Assembly (NCBI GenBank): GCA_031431195.1
Contig: JANPCU010000291.1
Location: 1 to 43,216, forward strand
Length of the DNA: 43,216 nt
Direction of reading: 5' to 3'
Source: TH-plancto1 sp031431195
GTDB lineage: Bacteria; Planctomycetota; Planctomycetia; Planctomycetales; Planctomycetaceae
Both the position numbers and the translations under genes were made by a program. This document shows, piece by piece, positions 42,629-43,216 of the stretch. Within the stretch, counting starts at the first letter, position 1; each line of letters opens with the position of its first letter. The notes under the pieces are model-generated. The model was not told where the DNA came from and did no database searches. It saw only the letters and a program-made list of their open reading frames with translations.

Positions 42629-42946
42629 TCAGTGCTTGTGCCCCATGTCGTGCGCTTTGGCCTTGGCGTCTTCCGCCTCTTGGATCTTGCCGCAACGCAT
42701 GTAGATCACCGACAGCTGGGTGTATGAGAACGCTTCGCTCGGCAGCAGTTCCACGACCTTGAGGGCGTGAGCAATCGCATCGTCGAACTTGCCCAGCCGC
42801 TGGTTGTAGACCGCTAGAGCCGAGTGGGTATCCGTGTGACCCGGCTCGATGGCCAGGACTTCGTTGAGCTTGGCGACCGCCCCTTCGAGGTTTCCCCCGT
42901 CCTTCAGGCGGATGGCTTCGTCATAGATTTCGTGGACGGCTGGCAT
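42629..42946 (-). CDS. Small TPR-repeat protein
   Basis: 105 residues from the ATG at 42946 (MPAVHEIYDEAIRLKDGGNL), with GGAG upstream; an ATG at 42997 would add 17 residues. Two to three TPR units are visible: IYDEAIRLKDGGNLEGAVAK, THSALAVYNQRLGKFDDAIA and SYTQLSVIYMRCGKIQEAED, with the A8/G/Y positions of TPR helices conserved. The tail AKAHDMGHKH is His-rich. No signal peptide; it is presumably a cytoplasmic adaptor. The partner is unknown. Confidence 0.85.
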   Translation of the reverse strand: MPAVHEIYDEAIRLKDGGNLEGAVAKLNEVLAIEPGHTDTHSALAVYNQRLGKFDDAIAHALKVVELLPSEAFSYTQLSVIYMRCGKIQEAEDAKAKAHDMGHKH

Positions 42947-43054
42947 GCGAGCATTCTCCGGGTCTGGCGAAGCGACCACCCCCTGTGGGTGCATCATCGC
43001 TGGCCAGCACTCTTGCTTCTATCATACTGCCCGATGAGTGTCGTCGCCAACGGA

Positions 43055-43128
43055 CCAACCCGACGCGTCAGCGAGGGAGAGCGAAAGCGATCTCTTCCGG
43101 CGATTCCCTCGCAGACGCGTCGGGTTGG
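43055..43128. repeat. Family D palindrome, short form
   Basis: CCAACCCGACGCGTCAGCGA and its inverted copy ending GACGCGTCGGGTTGG. It is nearly identical in form to 25873-25943. The rest of the window to 43216 shows no supported gene. Confidence 0.8.
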
Positions 43129-43216
43129 TGAGCGAGAGCCACTGCCATTGTGTGAGCGCACTACCGCTCACACAATCAGCGACGCTCCTGATTCGCCCTC
43201 GATTGCCTGACCCCAT

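Overview
The window is about 43 kb of a GC-rich chromosome, almost certainly from a planctomycete (Planctomycetota, order Planctomycetales-like). The evidence is two DUF1559 pilin-like genes (GFTLIELLVV N-termini), Hanks-type kinases with C-terminal carbohydrate-binding and LamG-type domains, a sulfatase, a giant beta-helix protein, a PQQ-like propeller protein, a Rho with a very long Arg/Gly-rich N-terminus, and many palindromic intergenic repeats of the kind that fill planctomycete genomes. No phage, plasmid, transposase, integrase, CRISPR array or rRNA gene is visible.

Layout. 1-3.7 kb: the 3' part of a giant secreted beta-helix protein with a terminator. 4.4-14.5 kb: a CbiX/SirB-type chelatase, divergent to a block of co-oriented signalling and envelope genes: membrane Ser/Thr kinase, PstS-like binding protein, secreted PDZ-YbaY-DUF4214 protein, a second kinase with NPCBM-like and LamG domains, and a Gfo/Idh/MocA oxidoreductase. 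14.5-16.4 kb: solitary hisH, a small lipoprotein gene and tRNA-Arg(TCT). 16.9-21.1 kb: two DUF1559 genes, both broken (an in-frame amber codon; a frameshift), with a HEAT-repeat protein and a lipoprotein between them. 21.8-25.7 kb: a membrane PQQ-like propeller protein followed four bases later by a PEP-synthase/PPDK-like gene split at a run of ten C. 26.3-31.2 kb: an SAMHD1-like HD protein, an unknown protein, and a DUF116-polyprenyl synthase fusion. 32-37.4 kb: a LarA-like protein that seems to lack its catalytic residues, a small unknown protein, a sulfatase, and Rho. 38.5-43 kb: two HExxH metalloprotease-like secreted proteins flanking an isoprenylcysteine methyltransferase-like membrane protein, and a TPR protein.

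The genes mostly stand alone or in twos; I do not see a single pathway tying them together. The nearest thing to a functional group is kinase / PstS-like / PDZ-YbaY / kinase at 5-13 kb (cell-surface sensing), and the PQQ-propeller / PEP-synthase-like pair.

The most unusual feature is the intergenic repeats. At least three families are built the same way: short conserved inverted ends around an interior that differs between copies. Family A (ends TACTTC...TGAGAC, about 130 bp) has six copies with a GGACGTCCTCGTCC interior plus one copy with a completely different interior. Family B islands are bounded by inverted copies of GTGCGAGACGCAC and contain unrelated palindromes. Family C, two tandem islands at 28.4-29.0 kb, is bounded by GTGTGTGCG-type inverted repeats. 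One family A copy sits inside a family B island exactly where two other copies of that island read through, which is a natural filled/empty-site comparison. This looks like non-autonomous mobile DNA with exchangeable interiors; whether it is already described cannot be decided from the sequence alone.
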